This document shows, in pieces, positions 62,086 through 64,000 of a stretch of 64,000 nucleotides of DNA. Under the pieces are notes generated by a model. That model saw nothing but the letters and a program-made list of their open reading frames with translations. It had not been told where the DNA came from and did no database searches. Numbering within the stretch: position 1 is the stretch's first letter; each line of letters starts with the position of its first letter. This DNA comes from Pseudoalteromonas distincta (GTDB lineage: Bacteria > Pseudomonadota > Gammaproteobacteria > Enterobacterales > Alteromonadaceae): contig NZ_JWIG01000015.1 in assembly GCF_000814675.1 (NCBI RefSeq), positions 62,001 to 126,000 on the forward strand, written 5' to 3'. The position numbers and the translations under genes are program-made.

Positions 62086-64000
62086 TTAGTGTGAAACCAC
62101 TATTAAGCGAATTGCATCAAGTTGTAACTGCGTTTTTTCAATATACGTAGTTAGGTCGTTACGTTGCTTATCGTAGAAGGTAATTTCTTCTTGGCGAATA
62201 TTCGGATTAATTTGCTTAAGGGCAACAAGTCGCTCTTGCTCTTCACTGAGTGACGTTTGCATTTTAGCAAGTGACGCTGCGCGAATAACTTCAAGTTTTT
62301 CTTGTGCCATATCTTTAGCGGTAGTGATCATCGGGTGAACAGCGCTTTGCAATGCACCGGCAAGCTTACTTGCTGTTTGGCGGCCAACGGCTGATAACTG
62401 TTGATTAAAGCCTTCAAATGCCACGTTTTCACCTAGGTTATTACCTGCTTTATCGAGCAATATACGAATTGGTGTAGGCGGTAAAAAGCGACCAACTTGT
62501 AATACTTTTGGTGCCATTGCTTCTGCAACAAAAATAAGCTCAACAAAAAAGGTACCAGGCGGTAACTTTTTATTTTTAAGTAAAGCCACCGATGCGCTAC
62601 CAAAGTCGTCGTCACAAATCATATCCATGGTGCCTTGCACCATAGGGTGATCCCAGCTGATAAAGTGTACATCTTCTTGCGAAAGTGCCGTGTCGCGATC
62701 AAAGGTAACCGTCATACCGTCTTCTTTAAGCGATGGGAACGATGCATTTAACATATGCTCCGTTGGCTTTAAGATAATGGTGTTTTCGCCTTTATCTTCT
62801 TGGCTTACGCCAAATGTGTCAAACACGTTGATCATGTAGCTTGGCAATTCAAACTGGTTATCGAGTTTTTCGATATCAGTCACAAGCGAGTCGGCAGCAC
62901 CTTGACCCGATGAATGTAGTTCTAGTAAACGATCTCGTCCGCTTTCCATTTTTTTACGCAGTACCGCATTTTGTTGTGCTACTTGCTCAAGTAATGGATC
63001 GAGTTCGTCTTCATCGCAGTTATGCGCAGAAATATATTCAAGTAGGTCATCACGGAACTCTTTATAAAGCATTTGCCCCGTTGTTGATGTAGATTCGAAT
63101 GCATCTAGACCTTCGTTATACCAGCGTAGTAATACTTCTTGAGCGGTGTTTTCAAAATATGGCACATGAATATTCACATCTTGCGTTTGACCTATACGGT
63201 CTAGTCGACCAATACGTTGCTCTAGTAAATCTGGGTTCAGTGGTAAATCAAACAACACTAAATGATGCGAGAACTGGAAGTTACGACCTTCTGAGCCAAT
63301 TTCTGAACACAGTAATATTTGTGCATTATCGTACTCGTCTGCAAAAAATGCAGCAGCGCGGTCACGCTCAATAATAGACATACCTTCGTGGAATACCGAC
63401 GCTTTAATTGCTTCACGTTCACGCAGTATTTGCTCAAGGCTGATAGCTGTTTCAGCTTTAGCACATATAAGCAGTACTTTTTCGCGCTTAAGTGTTTTAA
63501 GGGTGTCGATTAACCAATCTACACGTGGATCGAATAGACCCCAGCTTGCGCTTTCGCCTTCAAATTCTTGGAATATTTTTTCAGGAAACAGAGCACGGTG
63601 TGCACTTAGTTCAGGGTTTTGAATACCGCCCATGTTACCAAGAACCGACATAGCCGTTTTATACTGTTTTGGTAATGCCATTGGGTAGGCGTGTAATTTA
63701 CGACTTGGGTAACCATCAATGCCGCTGCGACTATTTCTGAATAATATACGACCTGTGCCGTGGCGATCGAGTAGCATGTTAAGTATTTCTTTACGCGCTG
63801 GTAAATCACCTTGCTGTGCTTTTTCAAGAATATCAGTAATATCGGTTTCTTTTAATAGCTCAATTAGCGTGGCTTTGGCTGCGTCGTCCAGAGCTTGCTC
63901 TTGCAGTAATTGATTCGCAGCTTGCGCTACGTCTTTATAATTTGCTTCTTCTTCTTTAAATACGTCGTAGTCGTAAAAACGATCCGGATCGAGTAATTGT
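62086..64000 (-). CDS. rapA: RNA polymerase-associated helicase RapA (N-terminal part outside window)
   Basis: The frame is open to the right edge, with 637 residues visible, about two thirds of the usual 968. Visible are the linker to the second helicase lobe (LLDRHGTGRILFRN, with GYPSRKLHAYPMALP) and lobe 2 of the SWI2/SNF2 ATPase. That lobe carries motifs VLLICAKAETA, ILLCSEIGSEGRNFQF and the arginine-rich LLEQRIGRLDRIGQT. The C-terminal RapA domain that follows contains FNQQLSAVGRQTASKL. RapA binds RNA polymerase and helps it recycle after termination. An internal ATG at 63777 is not the start, since conserved sequence continues upstream of it. Confidence 0.95.
   Translation of the reverse strand, partial: QLLDPDRFYDYDVFKEEEANYKDVAQAANQLLQEQALDDAAKATLIELLKETDITDILEKAQQGDLPARKEILNMLLDRHGTGRILFRNSRSGIDGYPSRKLHAYPMALPKQYKTAMSVLGNMGGIQNPELSAHRALFPEKIFQEFEGESASWGLFDPRVDWLIDTLKTLKREKVLLICAKAETAISLEQILREREAIKASVFHEGMSIIERDRAAAFFADEYDNAQILLCSEIGSEGRNFQFSHHLVLFDLPLNPDLLEQRIGRLDRIGQTQDVNIHVPYFENTAQEVLLRWYNEGLDAFESTSTTGQMLYKEFRDDLLEYISAHNCDEDELDPLLEQVAQQNAVLRKKMESGRDRLLELHSSGQGAADSLVTDIEKLDNQFELPSYMINVFDTFGVSQEDKGENTIILKPTEHMLNASFPSLKEDGMTVTFDRDTALSQEDVHFISWDHPMVQGTMDMICDDDFGSASVALLKNKKLPPGTFFVELIFVAEAMAPKVLQVGRFLPPTPIRILLDKAGNNLGENVAFEGFNQQLSAVGRQTASKLAGALQSAVHPMITTAKDMAQEKLEVIRAASLAKMQTSLSEEQERLVALKQINPNIRQEEITFYDKQRNDLTTYIEKTQLQLDAIRLIVVSH

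Noticed and set aside
63319..63913. Short plus-strand frames inside rapA
   Set aside because: They are shadows of the rapA reading frame, which is supported by helicase motifs along its length.

Overview
The window looks like chromosome of a marine gammaproteobacterium of the order Alteromonadales, most likely Pseudoalteromonas. This is inferred from gene order and protein character, not from a database search. Base composition is AT-rich. Gene neighbourhoods are typical of the group: argR/mdh divergent, ispB/rplU-rpmA-obgE, slmA/coaBC/radC/rpmB-rpmG/mutM. There are two TonB-dependent receptor loci and several large exported peptidases. No rRNA, tRNA, prophage, CRISPR array or transposase was seen.

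Layout. 1-2000: the end of a DTW-domain tRNA-modification gene, an unknown gene, and a long 'intergenic' stretch that holds a minus-strand CsrB-like RNA. The RNA has 23 GGA triplets, its own terminator and an upstream GacA-type box. 2074-6707: a ferric-iron ABC importer followed by a DyP-type peroxidase whose usual distal arginine is replaced. 6715-14495: housekeeping genes (argR, mdh, ispB, rplU, rpmA, obgE, folA, galU, a peroxiredoxin). 14600-19345: a secreted subtilisin with two PPC domains, a flavoprotein and a diguanylate cyclase. 19527-24878: a DUF917 protein, a TonB receptor, an Lrp-type regulator and a CodB-type permease, probably one uptake and catabolism unit for a heterocycle.

25111-35502 is the most interesting region. 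Two divergent operons encode a GH63 glycosidase of the mannosylglycerate/glucosylglycerate hydrolase size class, a mannose isomerase-like AGE protein, a fructokinase, a TonB receptor, a sodium:solute symporter, a glycerate kinase and a ROK regulator. Together they read as a complete pathway for an alpha-glycosyl-glycerate, best fitted by mannosylglycerate (digeneaside of red algae). The steps would be outer and inner membrane uptake, hydrolysis to mannose plus glycerate, mannose to fructose to fructose-6-phosphate, and glycerate to phosphoglycerate.

35788-49557: an S9 peptidase, slmA, coaBC, radC, rpmBG, ppaC, mutM, a DUF3299/FtsX-type ABC operon with histidine-rich loops, a CDP-glycerol glycerophosphotransferase-like gene and purC. 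49680-53889: a tight four-gene operon joining a cupredoxin-like protein, a GGDEF/EAL protein, a DUF3034 outer-membrane protein and a truncated-haemoglobin lipoprotein. 53954-64000: a second glycerophosphotransferase-like gene with a TagD-type cytidylyltransferase, a sulfurtransferase, small unknowns, fbp, an HExxH metalloprotease, a YggN-like protein and the C-terminal two thirds of rapA, which runs off the right edge. Two interspersed elements with ATACCAAT...ATTGGTAT ends lie at 35507 and 42218.
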